This document shows positions 1-8,712 of a DNA stretch of 64,000 bases, in pieces. The stretch is taken from the NCBI RefSeq assembly GCF_030506325.1, contig NZ_CP120683.1, forward strand, positions 5,453,501 through 5,517,500. Direction: 5' to 3'. Position 1 is the stretch's first letter. Each line of letters begins with the position of its first letter. The stretch comes from Tunicatimonas pelagia. GTDB lineage: Bacteria; Bacteroidota; Bacteroidia; Cytophagales; Cyclobacteriaceae. Below the pieces are notes generated by a model. That model was not told the DNA's origin, did not search any database, and saw only the letters and a list, made by a program, of their open reading frames with translations. A program made the translations under genes and the position numbers.

Positions 1-251
1 TCGGAACTCCTATTGTTACCCGGCAAGTAACTGACCCAGATGGCATTATAGCCCACCATAATTTGGGGCGAGCAGTAGAAGAATATCAAGAACTATCGGG
101 TGCGGTGAGTGAGGTGGTTAACCACTCTGCGTATGATGTATTATCGAAGCGATGTATCGCTTACGTAGCGAAGTACCACAATGCCCAATACTTGGCCAAT
201 AAGATGAGCAGTAAGCTGGCTGAGATACTAGATCGGGAAAAGGTTATTTGA
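1..251 (+). CDS. Partial glycosyltransferase C-terminus (5' end outside window)
   Basis: The frame beginning at base 3 is open from the window edge to a TGA at 249-251, so this is the 3' end of a longer gene. The visible residues begin GTPIVTR, like the GxPVV segment in the C-terminal lobe of GT4 glycosyltransferases, and end in a charged helix, also usual for that family. The next genes are glycosyltransferases, which supports the call, but no catalytic motif is visible. It converges on the polymerase-like gene on the other strand and overlaps its last 8 bases. It could be another polysaccharide enzyme; the upstream sequence would settle it. Confidence 0.5.
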   Translation, partial: GTPIVTRQVTDPDGIIAHHNLGRAVEEYQELSGAVSEVVNHSAYDVLSKRCIAYVAKYHNAQYLANKMSSKLAEILDREKVI

Positions 252-1683
252 GTAGCTCCAGGTTAGCCAACTTCCGGCGAATGGCTGAGTAAATTAACTC
301 AGCGTAGAAAATCAGGAACATTACCAGAAATCCAATCTGGCCAATATCTCCTTTGTAATGCATAAAATGGGTATAGCGCCGATTGAAGTTGGCCAAAAAC
401 ATAAGCACAATAGCCGTCATTAAGATAATGCAATAATGATACAATCCACCTTTTTTTATTTTAGATAGTGCACTATATCGGCGGTAGATAAAGAAATATA
501 AAAATACAGTATACAGCAAACCAATGATACCTTGTTGGTGGAGGAACCCATTCCAGAAGCCCTCCGACCAGTTGTACTCCCAGTTCTGAAAAAACATACG
601 AGGTACAATAGTAAAGTTGCCAACGGCTTGGTCAATGGCCAAATCAGATACTTTCCGATTAAGCTCCTGAAAATCTTCTACGTTTCTGACTTCTAGCATC
701 GATTGGATACGTTGCAAGATAAAGTCCGGCTGAAATAGTACCACGAGCAGTACAATAACAGACAAGTAGCCTACAAAACGAAAATCTTTTTGTAGCCAGG
801 AAACTACCAAAAATACGAGTACGCACCAGACGTAGGCTTGGCGCGAGAGAGAGATAGCAATAGCGGGCAGAACCACCCCCAATGTTAAGTAGTAAAGTAC
901 TTTATATTCCTTAACGTAAATGTTTCTTACAATCACCAGCAAAAAGATAAATACCAAGATCATGCTCCAGTCATTCTTATGGCCAAACATAGGGTTGAGC
1001 CACAAAATGTTTCGGTTAAGATCACTGGCTGCCGAGCCAAATACTTGGTCGGCATTCTGCACCGCTACGAAAAGTAGGCTGGCCGCTTCTAAAATAGCCA
1101 ACAGAATGACAAAATTTACCAAGTGATTGAGTTTGGCGAAGGGCAGGCGGGTGTACGCGAAATACAAGAATAGAACAATGACTACATTGTCGTATATAAT
1201 TGCCAATACATTGATATAGCCTGCGGCTGAACCATCACCAGAAATGGGCATATTTTTGAATAGAATCTGGTAACTAGAAGATAGCTGTAGCGTGACCAAG
1301 GCAATCATTGCCAGCACAAGCAACTTAGAATCTATCTGGAGCTCTCTGAGCTTTTTTTTGTTCAGGCTTAAAATAAAAAATAGTGCAAACAGCAAGCGAG
1401 TAATGGTAACTCCGCTGATCGCATTATCAAAAAATATATTGAAAAAAGGGATGAAGATCGCCATTAGCATAATAATGCTGGCGTAGTAGTACGAGGAGAG
1501 TTGAATAAAAACAAGAAGAAGAGTCACCCCAAACCGAACGGGGAGCGGGGTCTCGAAGTAAACAGTAGCCCAGCAAATAAGGTAGAGTATACTCAGCTTG
1601 ATAGCCTCATGCCTAAAAAGGTTGCGATCAGTTGAAGTATCAACTAATTCTGGCGGGGCTTGCGCTATTTGGCGCACACTCAT
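244..1683 (-). CDS. O-antigen ligase/polymerase-like membrane protein
   Basis: The 479-residue protein is almost wholly hydrophobic, with about ten predicted membrane spans beginning near residue 28. A long soluble stretch around residues 325-385 lies between late spans, as in Wzy polymerases and WaaL/O-antigen ligases, where the large periplasmic loop carries catalytic residues. These proteins polymerise or transfer lipid-linked glycans at the periplasmic face of the inner membrane. Its ATG overlaps the stop of the upstream sulfotransferase (ATGA, 1680-1683), so the two are probably translationally coupled and act on the same glycan. Sequence alone does not separate polymerase from ligase. 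Confidence 0.75.
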   Translation of the reverse strand: MSVRQIAQAPPELVDTSTDRNLFRHEAIKLSILYLICWATVYFETPLPVRFGVTLLLVFIQLSSYYYASIIMLMAIFIPFFNIFFDNAISGVTITRLLFALFFILSLNKKKLRELQIDSKLLVLAMIALVTLQLSSSYQILFKNMPISGDGSAAGYINVLAIIYDNVVIVLFLYFAYTRLPFAKLNHLVNFVILLAILEAASLLFVAVQNADQVFGSAASDLNRNILWLNPMFGHKNDWSMILVFIFLLVIVRNIYVKEYKVLYYLTLGVVLPAIAISLSRQAYVWCVLVFLVVSWLQKDFRFVGYLSVIVLLVVLFQPDFILQRIQSMLEVRNVEDFQELNRKVSDLAIDQAVGNFTIVPRMFFQNWEYNWSEGFWNGFLHQQGIIGLLYTVFLYFFIYRRYSALSKIKKGGLYHYCIILMTAIVLMFLANFNRRYTHFMHYKGDIGQIGFLVMFLIFYAELIYSAIRRKLANLELLK

Positions 1684-2426
1684 AACGCTTTATTCGGACT
1701 AAGCGACCGGAATGATTCCAGGTCATGATAAATGTCAAGTGCTTTCTGCTGATGAGGTAGGTCTAGTAGCTTAATAAAGCTGTTGTTGGTTTTCTGATTG
1801 TGATAGTTACTTTTCTGAATAGTATTAGCCATGGGTAGGCCACAAAACTGGGAGAGTGCTTCAAGAATACTACCGTCATTCATAAAATCTTGGTAGTTAA
1901 AAACGAAAGTATCCTGATCGGTAGTATTCAGAATATTTAGTAGTAGGTTGTTATACGATTTCCACCCCTTCACCGACTTGTAGGTTCGTACTAGTTTATC
2001 ATCCAACCGTTTGTTGCGGAGGTAATGGTGCATTACCTGATAGGGATGTCGGTAGACAACAATAAGTTTATGGTCTTCGGGTAAATACTGCTTCCAGACA
2101 GGGTAGGTAATGCACGTTCTGGGGTCTTTGAAGCCCCACTGATCGTAAGAATTATTACACTGTTGAATAACCTGCTGTATTTGCTTTTCTTGCTGGGCAC
2201 TAATCTCGGATACTTGTAAATCTTCTAAGGTATCCAGACTCTCTAAGTCGGTGCAACCCAAAATATCTTTATTGATCTCTTTGCAGGAAAGGCGTTCGTA
2301 CTTATTACCAGTTTGGTAGTCTTGATCTTGGTCGGCCTCTTCTACCATATCAATCCCAGACTTATGCAGTGTCTCCGCTACGAGTGTAGTCCCCGACTTG
2401 TGCATTCCCAATATCACGTATACCAT
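1680..2426 (-). CDS. Sulfotransferase family protein
   Basis: This 248-residue protein starts with a beta strand and the P-loop-like GMHKSGTT, the PAPS 5'-phosphosulfate-binding motif of sulfotransferases. A VYRHP segment about 130 residues in matches the second PAPS-binding (3'-phosphate) region. It would transfer sulfate from PAPS to a sugar hydroxyl. An in-frame TTG at 2450 would extend it by 8 residues, but that codon lies inside a good -7 promoter element (2448-2455), so the ATG at 2426 is preferred. It heads a two-gene unit with the polymerase-like gene, which suggests a sulfated surface polysaccharide. Confidence 0.75.
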   Translation of the reverse strand: MVYVILGMHKSGTTLVAETLHKSGIDMVEEADQDQDYQTGNKYERLSCKEINKDILGCTDLESLDTLEDLQVSEISAQQEKQIQQVIQQCNNSYDQWGFKDPRTCITYPVWKQYLPEDHKLIVVYRHPYQVMHHYLRNKRLDDKLVRTYKSVKGWKSYNNLLLNILNTTDQDTFVFNYQDFMNDGSILEALSQFCGLPMANTIQKSNYHNQKTNNSFIKLLDLPHQQKALDIYHDLESFRSLSPNKAL

Positions 2427-2447
2427 ATAATTAAGTGTAAATGATTT

Positions 2448-2455
2448 CAAATATA
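2448..2455 (-). promoter_or_regulatory. -7 promoter element upstream of the sulfotransferase
   Basis: On the minus strand this reads TATATTTG, an exact match to the Bacteroidota TAnnTTTG -7 consensus, 21 bases upstream of the chosen ATG. No clear -33 TTG lies at the usual 17-23 base spacing. Its overlap with the possible TTG start at 2450 decides the start codon. Confidence 0.45.
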
Positions 2456-2556
2456 GAATATAATAGGATAATTTGCAGCTTGCAATAGTAAAAGGTCATG
2501 CTAAAAACTGATAAGGTTTCTAACTATTGCTACCCGAAACTAGTGTATCATTTTGT

Positions 2557-3660
2557 ATGAGCTCAAAGCCAACAGTTACCAAGATTATTATTATTGTAGA
2601 TACTATGGTGGCGGGCGGAAAAGAACGCCGACTGTTGGAGTTACTGAAGGGATTAGAGAACAACGAAACAATATCGGTTTGTCTTGTCATCTTATCTAAT
2701 TTAGTAGAATACGAAGAGGTACACCATTTAGCTATTCAAACTGTCTTTCTTCCTCGGAGAGGAAAAAAAGATTTTACGATATTTTACAAGCTTTATCGGG
2801 TCATCAAAAAATTTAACCCTGATATTATTCAGAGTTGGTCTTCGGTTGCCTCGGTGTTCCTATTACCTACCGTATTATCGAGTAAGGCTCAGTTTATTAA
2901 TGCTATTATTGCGGATGCTCCTTGGGCAGTTAAACCATTTAGCAGTCGGTGGTGGCACCTAAAGCTTTCTTTTCCACTCTCTGATGCTATCATCAGCAAT
3001 TCGGAAGCAGGTATAAAAGCATACAATGCCCCGTCTCAGAAAAGCTACTGTATTCCCAACGGTATTGACCTAGCCCGCTTCGATCATTTACCCGATGCTT
3101 CTGAGGTACGTCGCCGGTTTGGTATAACTACCACCTACGTAGTGGGCATGGTGGCCAGCTTCCGGGGAGCTAAAGATTATAGCACCTACCTAAAAGCTGC
3201 TCAGTATGTGCTGGAGCATCGATACGATGTTACTTTTATGGCAATAGGAGATGGAAAAGACTTGGCGGGACTATCTAAAATGTATGAAAATGAAGAAAAA
3301 ATTATTTTTACCGGAAGAATCGCGGATATTGAAGCAGTAGTTAATATATTTAATGTTGGGGTGCTAATTACTGACCACCGAATGCACGGAGAAGGAATTC
3401 CCAATTCGGTTATGGAATACATGGCACTAAGCAAACCGGTAATCGCGACCGATGCTGGAGGTACTACTGAACTAGTATTGGACCAGATAACCGGATTGAT
3501 TTGCCAGCAGCGCGATCCCCACGATCTAAAAGAAAAAATAGTGTATTTACTTGATCATTCACCAATAGCACTGGCTATGGGAAAAGCAGGAAGAGAAAGA
3601 ATAGAGGCAAGCTTTACGCTTGACACAATGACCCAAGCTTACCTTCAATTGTACAATTAA
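2557..3660 (+). CDS. GT4-family glycosyltransferase
   Basis: This 367-residue protein has the two-lobed GT-B pattern. An N-terminal strand with IIIIVDTMVAGGKERR is the glycine-rich acceptor-side loop of GT4 enzymes, and the C-terminal lobe has ESVMEYM-like residues (IPNSVMEYMALSKPVIATDAGG) that bind the nucleotide-sugar diphosphate. It would add a sugar to a lipid-linked or exported glycan at the cytoplasmic membrane face. A TTG start at 2527 is possible, but the ATG at 2557 places the first strand at the usual distance from the N-terminus. It stands divergent from the sulfotransferase operon, 50 bases before another GT4 gene. The sugar specificity cannot be read. Confidence 0.85.
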   Translation: MSSKPTVTKIIIIVDTMVAGGKERRLLELLKGLENNETISVCLVILSNLVEYEEVHHLAIQTVFLPRRGKKDFTIFYKLYRVIKKFNPDIIQSWSSVASVFLLPTVLSSKAQFINAIIADAPWAVKPFSSRWWHLKLSFPLSDAIISNSEAGIKAYNAPSQKSYCIPNGIDLARFDHLPDASEVRRRFGITTTYVVGMVASFRGAKDYSTYLKAAQYVLEHRYDVTFMAIGDGKDLAGLSKMYENEEKIIFTGRIADIEAVVNIFNVGVLITDHRMHGEGIPNSVMEYMALSKPVIATDAGGTTELVLDQITGLICQQRDPHDLKEKIVYLLDHSPIALAMGKAGRERIEASFTLDTMTQAYLQLYN

Positions 3661-3709
3661 CCTCTTGTGGAAAACTAATAACCGTGGGGTTATCATAAAT
3701 ACTGACTGA

Positions 3710-4885
3710 ATGAGTGTTCAGAAAATTTTATTTATTCATGCAGGTAGCTTTTCTATGGTAAATGCTGTGTTGAAGGATAAATTACAAGATTCTTTTCCTG
3801 ACTATCCGGTGCATGATCTGGAGATGTATGACGTATTGCGGAAAAACAAAGTTATATTATTCTTAAATATTTTTCACTTCGTAAAGGAATACGGAGCTGA
3901 CTTTATTTTAGGACGAAGGAAAATTAGAGAAGCAAGACGTTTTTTTGTAAGCACACTCTATATTTTTGACTTTTTTAAGAATCATCTAGAAAAAAATATA
4001 GATATAAGTCAGTACGTATTTTCTCTGCAAACCCAGTCAATCTATGATTTTGAGTTGCACGGGTTGCCACATTTTATTTATACTGACCATACTAACTTAT
4101 GTAATTTCTTTTATCCTACGCTGAGCTTAGCACCGAGCCGTTTGGTTAAGTCTGACATGTACCACGCTCGGGAAACGGAGTTGTACCAGAATACTCGCAA
4201 AATATTCGTAATGGGAAATCATACCAAACAGTCGCTGGTGCATCAGTATGGTATAGATGAAAGAAACGTTGTAGAAGTAGGGTGCGGTGGCAATATTTCG
4301 GTTCCAGCTACCATCAATACCTCAAAATATTGGGCCAAAAACATCCTTTTTGTCGGCGATCGCTGGGAGCTAAAGGGAGGATGGGTACTTATTGAAGCTT
4401 TTAAAATTGCCCGAAAGCATTATCCGGAGGCCACCCTCAATATTGTTGGCTCCAAACCTCCCGTGGCCGACGTGGAAGGTTGTTATGCCGTAGAGCGAGT
4501 ACCGCTAGATGTATTAAAGAGCTATTATGAGCAGGCTAGCATTTTTTGTATGCCTTCTATTGTAGAAACGTTTGGTATTGTGTTCGTAGAAGCGATGTAC
4601 TACCGGCTTCCTATCGTAACTAGTAATATTGGGTCTAATAGCTTTACCATACAAGACGGAGTATCAGGTATTATCACCGACGGAAGTGTTTATCAGATTA
4701 GCCGAGCCTTAATCTCGCTGCTTGGCAACGAAGAGAAGTGCCAGACATACGGAGAAGCTGGCTACAAATTAGCCTGTGAAAAGTATACCTGGAATGTTAT
4801 ACTAGATCAAATGAGTTCGGAAATATCGAGTGAGGTAAGGAGCCTTCGAGGAGATCGATACCAAGCTGTTAGAAACGGTAGCTAA
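3710..4885 (+). CDS. GT4-family glycosyltransferase
   Basis: The 391-residue protein has the GT-B C-terminal lobe typical of GT4. FVGDRWELKGGWVLIEAF near residue 210 is the donor-domain start, and PSIVETFGIVFVEAMYYRLPIVTSN carries the E(x7)E retaining-GT signature. The N-terminal lobe is less typical, lacking an obvious glycine-rich loop and containing an ILGRRK stretch. It follows the previous glycosyltransferase by 49 bases in the same direction and is probably co-transcribed. It converges on the next glycosyltransferase with only 21 bases between stops. Donor and acceptor are unknown. Confidence 0.82.
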   Translation: MSVQKILFIHAGSFSMVNAVLKDKLQDSFPDYPVHDLEMYDVLRKNKVILFLNIFHFVKEYGADFILGRRKIREARRFFVSTLYIFDFFKNHLEKNIDISQYVFSLQTQSIYDFELHGLPHFIYTDHTNLCNFFYPTLSLAPSRLVKSDMYHARETELYQNTRKIFVMGNHTKQSLVHQYGIDERNVVEVGCGGNISVPATINTSKYWAKNILFVGDRWELKGGWVLIEAFKIARKHYPEATLNIVGSKPPVADVEGCYAVERVPLDVLKSYYEQASIFCMPSIVETFGIVFVEAMYYRLPIVTSNIGSNSFTIQDGVSGIITDGSVYQISRALISLLGNEEKCQTYGEAGYKLACEKYTWNVILDQMSSEISSEVRSLRGDRYQAVRNGS

Positions 4886-4906
4886 TCTTACTTCTGATTT
4901 TGATAG

Positions 4907-6067
4907 TTAATTATCAATTACCTCTTGATACACGCTCAGGATACGCTGCTTAACGTGCTGACTAGAAAAATTATTTATTGCCTTTAGGTGGTTAGCCTGA
5001 GCAATTCGTTTGTAAAGCTCCGGTGAGGTGATAATCTTATGAAGGAAAGCGGCAAATACGGAGGGATCTTTACTCTCAGAAAGGAAGCCATTTATTTCGT
5101 GTTCAACTACATCGGGTATGCCCGCATTACTGCGCGATACAATCGGTAATCCGTACATCATCCCCTCCATGATAGACGTAGGTAGTCCTTCGGGATAGAA
5201 GGTAGGGAACAGCATAATATCGGAGGACATGAAAAGACGGTCTTTTTCTTGGCTGAGCACATATCCGTGAAAGTGAATGTTTTGATAGTCTAGTCCTCTC
5301 ACGTAATCCTTAACACTAGCCAGCTCATTACCTTCTCCTGCAATATGCAAATGGAGGTTGCAATCAGGTACTTTCTTTTTCACTTGCTCAAAAGCATCTA
5401 CAGCAATATACATTCCTTTTCCCTTTACAATTCGGGCGATAAAGAGCAGGTGTATTTCGTCTGGCTGGTACACATCTAGTTTTTTAGAAAGGCTAAGTGT
5501 TTGTGGTGGGGTGGCGGCGGTAGTATTAATCCAAAACCGAGAAGATGGCACAACTCCTAGGCTAGCTAACTTATCCTTAAAAATGGAGCTTAGTACCACG
5601 TAATTAGCTGCCTTCATGAATGTATGCCGAAATAGAAATCGATATACTTTATTGGTTCGCACCCTTTTTTCAAAATCATCTTCCCAACCGTGAAATAGTA
5701 CCACAATTTTCTTCCTAAAGAGTAGGCAAATCCCGCAAAAAACAGTGTCTCGCAGAAACGAGCGCTTATTAAACGATGGGTTGATATGCACCAGCTCGTA
5801 GGAGTTGGTAAGAATCTTAATAGTAAATTGAAGGTAGTTGAAAGCCATTCTGAACAGTTTGGCTACCTTTCCTTCTTTATGTGCCTTATTAATCTCGAAG
5901 TATTCTACCTTGAAGGGGCCATGATGTAAACTTAGCGTATTGAAGTAGCCAGCAACTCCACAGATATTATTTAAATCGGGGGTAAGGATTAAAATAACAC
6001 GTTCTTTCTCCATGTCTAATGCACGAAGAGTAGACGTAATTGTGGTTGGAGAGGAAATAGTGCTCAT
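4907..6067 (-). CDS. GT4-family glycosyltransferase
   Basis: This 386-residue GT-B protein has an N-terminal ILTPDLNNICGVAGYF segment (acceptor-domain loop), a donor-domain start LLFIARIVKGKGMYIAVDAF, and the nucleotide-sugar site FYPEGLPTSIMEGMMYGLPIVSR with both glutamates of the retaining E(x7)E motif. It should act at the cytoplasmic face of the membrane in the same polysaccharide pathway as its neighbours. It is transcribed toward the preceding glycosyltransferase and downstream of the truncated priming-transferase gene, with 149 bases between them. Confidence 0.85.
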   Translation of the reverse strand: MSTISSPTTITSTLRALDMEKERVILILTPDLNNICGVAGYFNTLSLHHGPFKVEYFEINKAHKEGKVAKLFRMAFNYLQFTIKILTNSYELVHINPSFNKRSFLRDTVFCGICLLFRKKIVVLFHGWEDDFEKRVRTNKVYRFLFRHTFMKAANYVVLSSIFKDKLASLGVVPSSRFWINTTAATPPQTLSLSKKLDVYQPDEIHLLFIARIVKGKGMYIAVDAFEQVKKKVPDCNLHLHIAGEGNELASVKDYVRGLDYQNIHFHGYVLSQEKDRLFMSSDIMLFPTFYPEGLPTSIMEGMMYGLPIVSRSNAGIPDVVEHEINGFLSESKDPSVFAAFLHKIITSPELYKRIAQANHLKAINNFSSQHVKQRILSVYQEVIDN

Positions 6068-6216
6068 AAATTAGGGTTAGTGCAAGGTTAATTAATTTCA
6101 CTGCTTAGTTCATGCAGAATAGCTAGGCTAGTCACTTCTACTAAAGTAGGGTCTTTTCTCTTGTCCGATTATCCACCATCATGAAAATTGATTGTAAGTA
6201 TCATAGAGTAGTATAG

Positions 6217-6969
6217 TTATTTATGAGGAGTATATACCATGAGGTTTTTCATTTTGAAATCTAGATGCTGTTTTGAAGAGTCTTCGGAGCTAGAATCAGA
6301 CAGCCAGTGAAAGTATATAAAATGATCGTCAGCCAGTTGCTGTAATTTATTGACGTGGGTTGTCCACCGGGGCAGCGGTAGTGTACAATAGATATGACTC
6401 ACCCTTCTCGCTAAAAATTTTTGGTAAAGCTCCAGTAGATCGTCTGGTTTCGCGTGCTCTACGCTTACTACGTCTACGTATCCTACAAACTTCGCTTCGC
6501 TCTGTAATAAATAGTTATGTAGCAGCTTACTAATGGTGGCGTCTTTATCGCCAATTATAACAAAGCGTAGAGTATTGTGGGTAATAGTACGCGCATAATA
6601 ATGTAACTTATGTAAGACAGTGAAAATAGCGACACGAGATACGAAAAACAGTAAAATAAGGTATATCAGTGGCGAAATGTAGCTCACCTTTTGATTAACC
6701 ACACAGATGATTATCATAAAAGAAATATGACCAGCGCCTACCATAGTAGTGCTGCCAACAATTCTAGGAAATTTCATATCATCGGGCTGACACTGGTGGG
6801 TGAGCAGTAGTAGTATCCACCAGCTTAGTATTGCAACAACTAGCAAATAGTGAGGAGCAGTGGTAGCATACAAGAAAAAACTTCCAGCCAGTAGTGTGGC
6901 ATCTATTCCCATGATGAGTAACAGGAAAGTACGCGAATGTTGAGAGTTAAAAAATAGCAAACTATGCAT
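6217..6969 (-). CDS. Orphan N-terminal half of a polyprenyl glycosylphosphotransferase (WbaP/WcaJ-like)
   Basis: The 250-residue protein has four or five membrane helices (about residues 15-125), then a nucleotide-binding-like domain beginning RFVIIGDKDA near residue 138. That is the arrangement of the N-terminal half of WbaP/WcaJ-type priming enzymes, which put the first sugar phosphate on undecaprenyl phosphate. The catalytic C-terminal sugar-transferase domain (about 200 residues with the K/R-rich first helix and DE motif) is absent, and none of its motifs was recognised downstream of the stop. It may be a decayed gene, a stand-alone regulatory domain, or the partner of a separately encoded catalytic domain. 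Confidence 0.5.
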   Translation of the reverse strand: MHSLLFFNSQHSRTFLLLIMGIDATLLAGSFFLYATTAPHYLLVVAILSWWILLLLTHQCQPDDMKFPRIVGSTTMVGAGHISFMIIICVVNQKVSYISPLIYLILLFFVSRVAIFTVLHKLHYYARTITHNTLRFVIIGDKDATISKLLHNYLLQSEAKFVGYVDVVSVEHAKPDDLLELYQKFLARRVSHIYCTLPLPRWTTHVNKLQQLADDHFIYFHWLSDSSSEDSSKQHLDFKMKNLMVYTPHK

Positions 6970-7540
6970 GCGGCTATGGCTAAGTTTTTGGTAGTTTGAA
7001 GGGTACTAATTATCATTTTTCCCTCAACCTAATACTCACCTCAGCAAAGTACAACACATGGTCTAAACTCAGGTAATTTCGTCTACTATATATTATTCAT
7101 AAAATAGCTTTAACTACGCCACGCAGAGTATCAGAGCGCGTAACGAGGTGGTCTATTCTTCTCAAAATTACAAAAAAGTAACAGCAGCGACGGAGACAAT
7201 AAATACAATCTGCGACTTCTATTCCTCCCTCTCAAATATAGCAAACAAATTGTACTATCATAAATAAATCACCTGTAATCAATTTACCTAATTCTACCTC
7301 CACCAACAAATGACTATTAGTACCAGTAATTTTACATGAAGCACTCAGGCAAAAAGTTGAGGACTTTTGACGAAAGAGGAGGGGGCATAGCCTAGCCTAT
7401 TGTTGGGCTCAGTAACCTATCGTCTAGTTAGTACTAAAAAAGTCTATTCTTACTTATGTAAGGTAATGAGAGGCTACGTTTTCCCTTGCTAGTAAATCAT
7501 CGTTAAATTCACAAGATTATGTTCTTTTAACCAGAAGGTC
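6970..7540. other. Intergenic region, no gene recognised
   Basis: These 571 bases are AT-rich with stops in all frames at short intervals. No small ORF, RNA gene, strong hairpin or repeat was recognised. It separates the polysaccharide cluster from the small-gene region and must hold the promoter of the 82-residue gene, though no convincing TAnnTTTG element was found close to it. Confidence 0.5.
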
Positions 7541-7789
7541 ATGTTAAACTTGAGCGATTTCGATGATCTGTCGTTTTATGATAAAGCCCAGTACTTATGG
7601 GACTACGGAACTTATGTGGCAGATCGTACCTACAGTCAGTTCCGTATTACCTTATACCATATTGATGATTTTTTTGTGGAAGTGATGTACAACCGGATTG
7701 GTAACAAAGTTATTAGTATTGCCAGCTACGAACATCGGAGCATTCTTAACAAATACGTAGAAGAAATATCACTATCTGATCTGTTTTAA
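7541..7789 (+). CDS. Small conserved-looking hypothetical protein (82 aa)
   Basis: The 82-residue acidic protein is rich in aromatic residues and shows a compact alpha/beta pattern: an N-terminal helix around FYDKAQYLWDYG, then two strands around FRITLYHIDDFFVEVMYN. It has no signal peptide or membrane span, so it should be cytosolic. An AGAAGG-like stretch lies just before its ATG. Codon use resembles neighbouring genes, which supports a real gene. The function is not recognised. Confidence 0.6.
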   Translation: MLNLSDFDDLSFYDKAQYLWDYGTYVADRTYSQFRITLYHIDDFFVEVMYNRIGNKVISIASYEHRSILNKYVEEISLSDLF

Positions 7790-7805
7790 TAGCAACTGTA
7801 AATAG

Positions 7806-7913
7806 ATGGAAGGTAGAACTCATACGTGCGCTTTATGTAAATATTTAATAGCTAAAGAAACTTACACCAACCATAAAGGCGAATTTCATCTTGCGGATAA
7901 CGAAAAATATTAA
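7806..7913 (+). CDS. Possible 35-residue CxxC microprotein
   Basis: An ATG 16 bases after the stop of the 82-residue gene opens a 35-codon frame ending at TAA 7911-7913. The peptide has a TCALC motif near its start and three histidines (residues 6, 23, 28), so it could bind one metal ion. The tight spacing suggests co-transcription with the 82-residue gene. It is short enough to occur by chance, and only conservation of the reading frame in relatives would show it is real. Confidence 0.35.
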   Translation: MEGRTHTCALCKYLIAKETYTNHKGEFHLADNEKY

Positions 7914-8124
7914 TTTATAGCAAAATATGCATATAGTATATGTTTATAATCTGGTTTTTCTTTCGCTCAATGAGTAATTTTCTCGAAAAATATAGATGGA
8001 TTTACGTAAATGGTGTAAAGTATTACATCTAATCCTCAATCTAGAGAAGCATTTTATTTTTAAAAGGAAACTATATCAACTAATTTTAATCTTTAGTTGT
8101 TGCTACTGTCTTAATTATCTGTAT

Positions 8125-8505
8125 ATGGTTCGAGTCTTACTTATTGATGATGATGAAATCAATAACTTTACCGTAGAAGCAGTACTGGGTAAAGTAGATT
8201 TTATTAAAAGTTACGAAATTAAAGAAAGCGGCTGGGAAGCACTGGATTATTTACGAAAGTGCGAAGAAGAGAATCACTTTCCCGATTTAATCTTTGTAGA
8301 TATTAACATGCCCGAAATGGATGGGCACGAATTTATAGAACGCTACGAAGAGGCCTTCTGGAATAAACACCCGACTACAAAAATTAGTATGCTCAGTAGC
8401 TCAATAAGTGAGTCTGATCGAAAAAAATCTATGGCATATTCGTCGGTATCTGAGTACGCTTTCAAGCCACTCACTAAAGAGAAGCTGACGACTATTGCAT
8501 CATAA
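8125..8505 (+). CDS. Stand-alone response regulator receiver domain
   Basis: The 126-residue protein is a single CheY-like receiver domain: acidic pocket D8-D9-D10, phosphoacceptor D59 in FVDINMPEMDG, a serine at the switch position (S91) and K114 in the YAFKP motif. It has no output domain, so it works by protein contact or as a phosphorelay intermediate. An upstream in-frame ATG at 7996 would add 43 hydrophobic, cysteine-rich residues ahead of the first strand; the ATG at 8125 gives the standard receiver start. No histidine kinase is adjacent; the nearest is at 34606-35829. Confidence 0.85.
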   Translation: MVRVLLIDDDEINNFTVEAVLGKVDFIKSYEIKESGWEALDYLRKCEEENHFPDLIFVDINMPEMDGHEFIERYEEAFWNKHPTTKISMLSSSISESDRKKSMAYSSVSEYAFKPLTKEKLTTIAS

Positions 8506-8541
8506 AAAAAGCCCTGGTAGTTGTAGTGGCAACTCCAAGGC
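8504..8541 (-). terminator. Candidate intrinsic terminator for the minus-strand gene at 8713
   Basis: Bases 8511-8523 and 8530-8541 form a GC-rich stem with one bulge and one mismatch around a 6-base loop. On the minus strand it is followed by seven T residues (the A run at 8504-8510). It lies about 170 bases downstream of the transglutaminase-like gene and abuts the stop of the response regulator. Confidence 0.45.
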
Positions 8542-8712
8542 AATCTATTTATGATGTTACTGTGCTCAGTAACACGCCTACCTACCGCAGGCTGGTTATG
8601 TGTTTTCTTAATAAATTATTATCCAAAAGAGTGCCAACTTATTTAATAATGACAAAAGTATTTTACTATATGTCATTTTGTCATTATAAAGCTACAAGTT
8701 AACTTCGCTGGC

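Noticed and set aside
7996..8124. N-terminal extension of the response regulator
   Set aside because: The extra 43 residues are hydrophobic and cysteine-rich and do not belong to a receiver domain; the ATG at 8125 gives the standard start.
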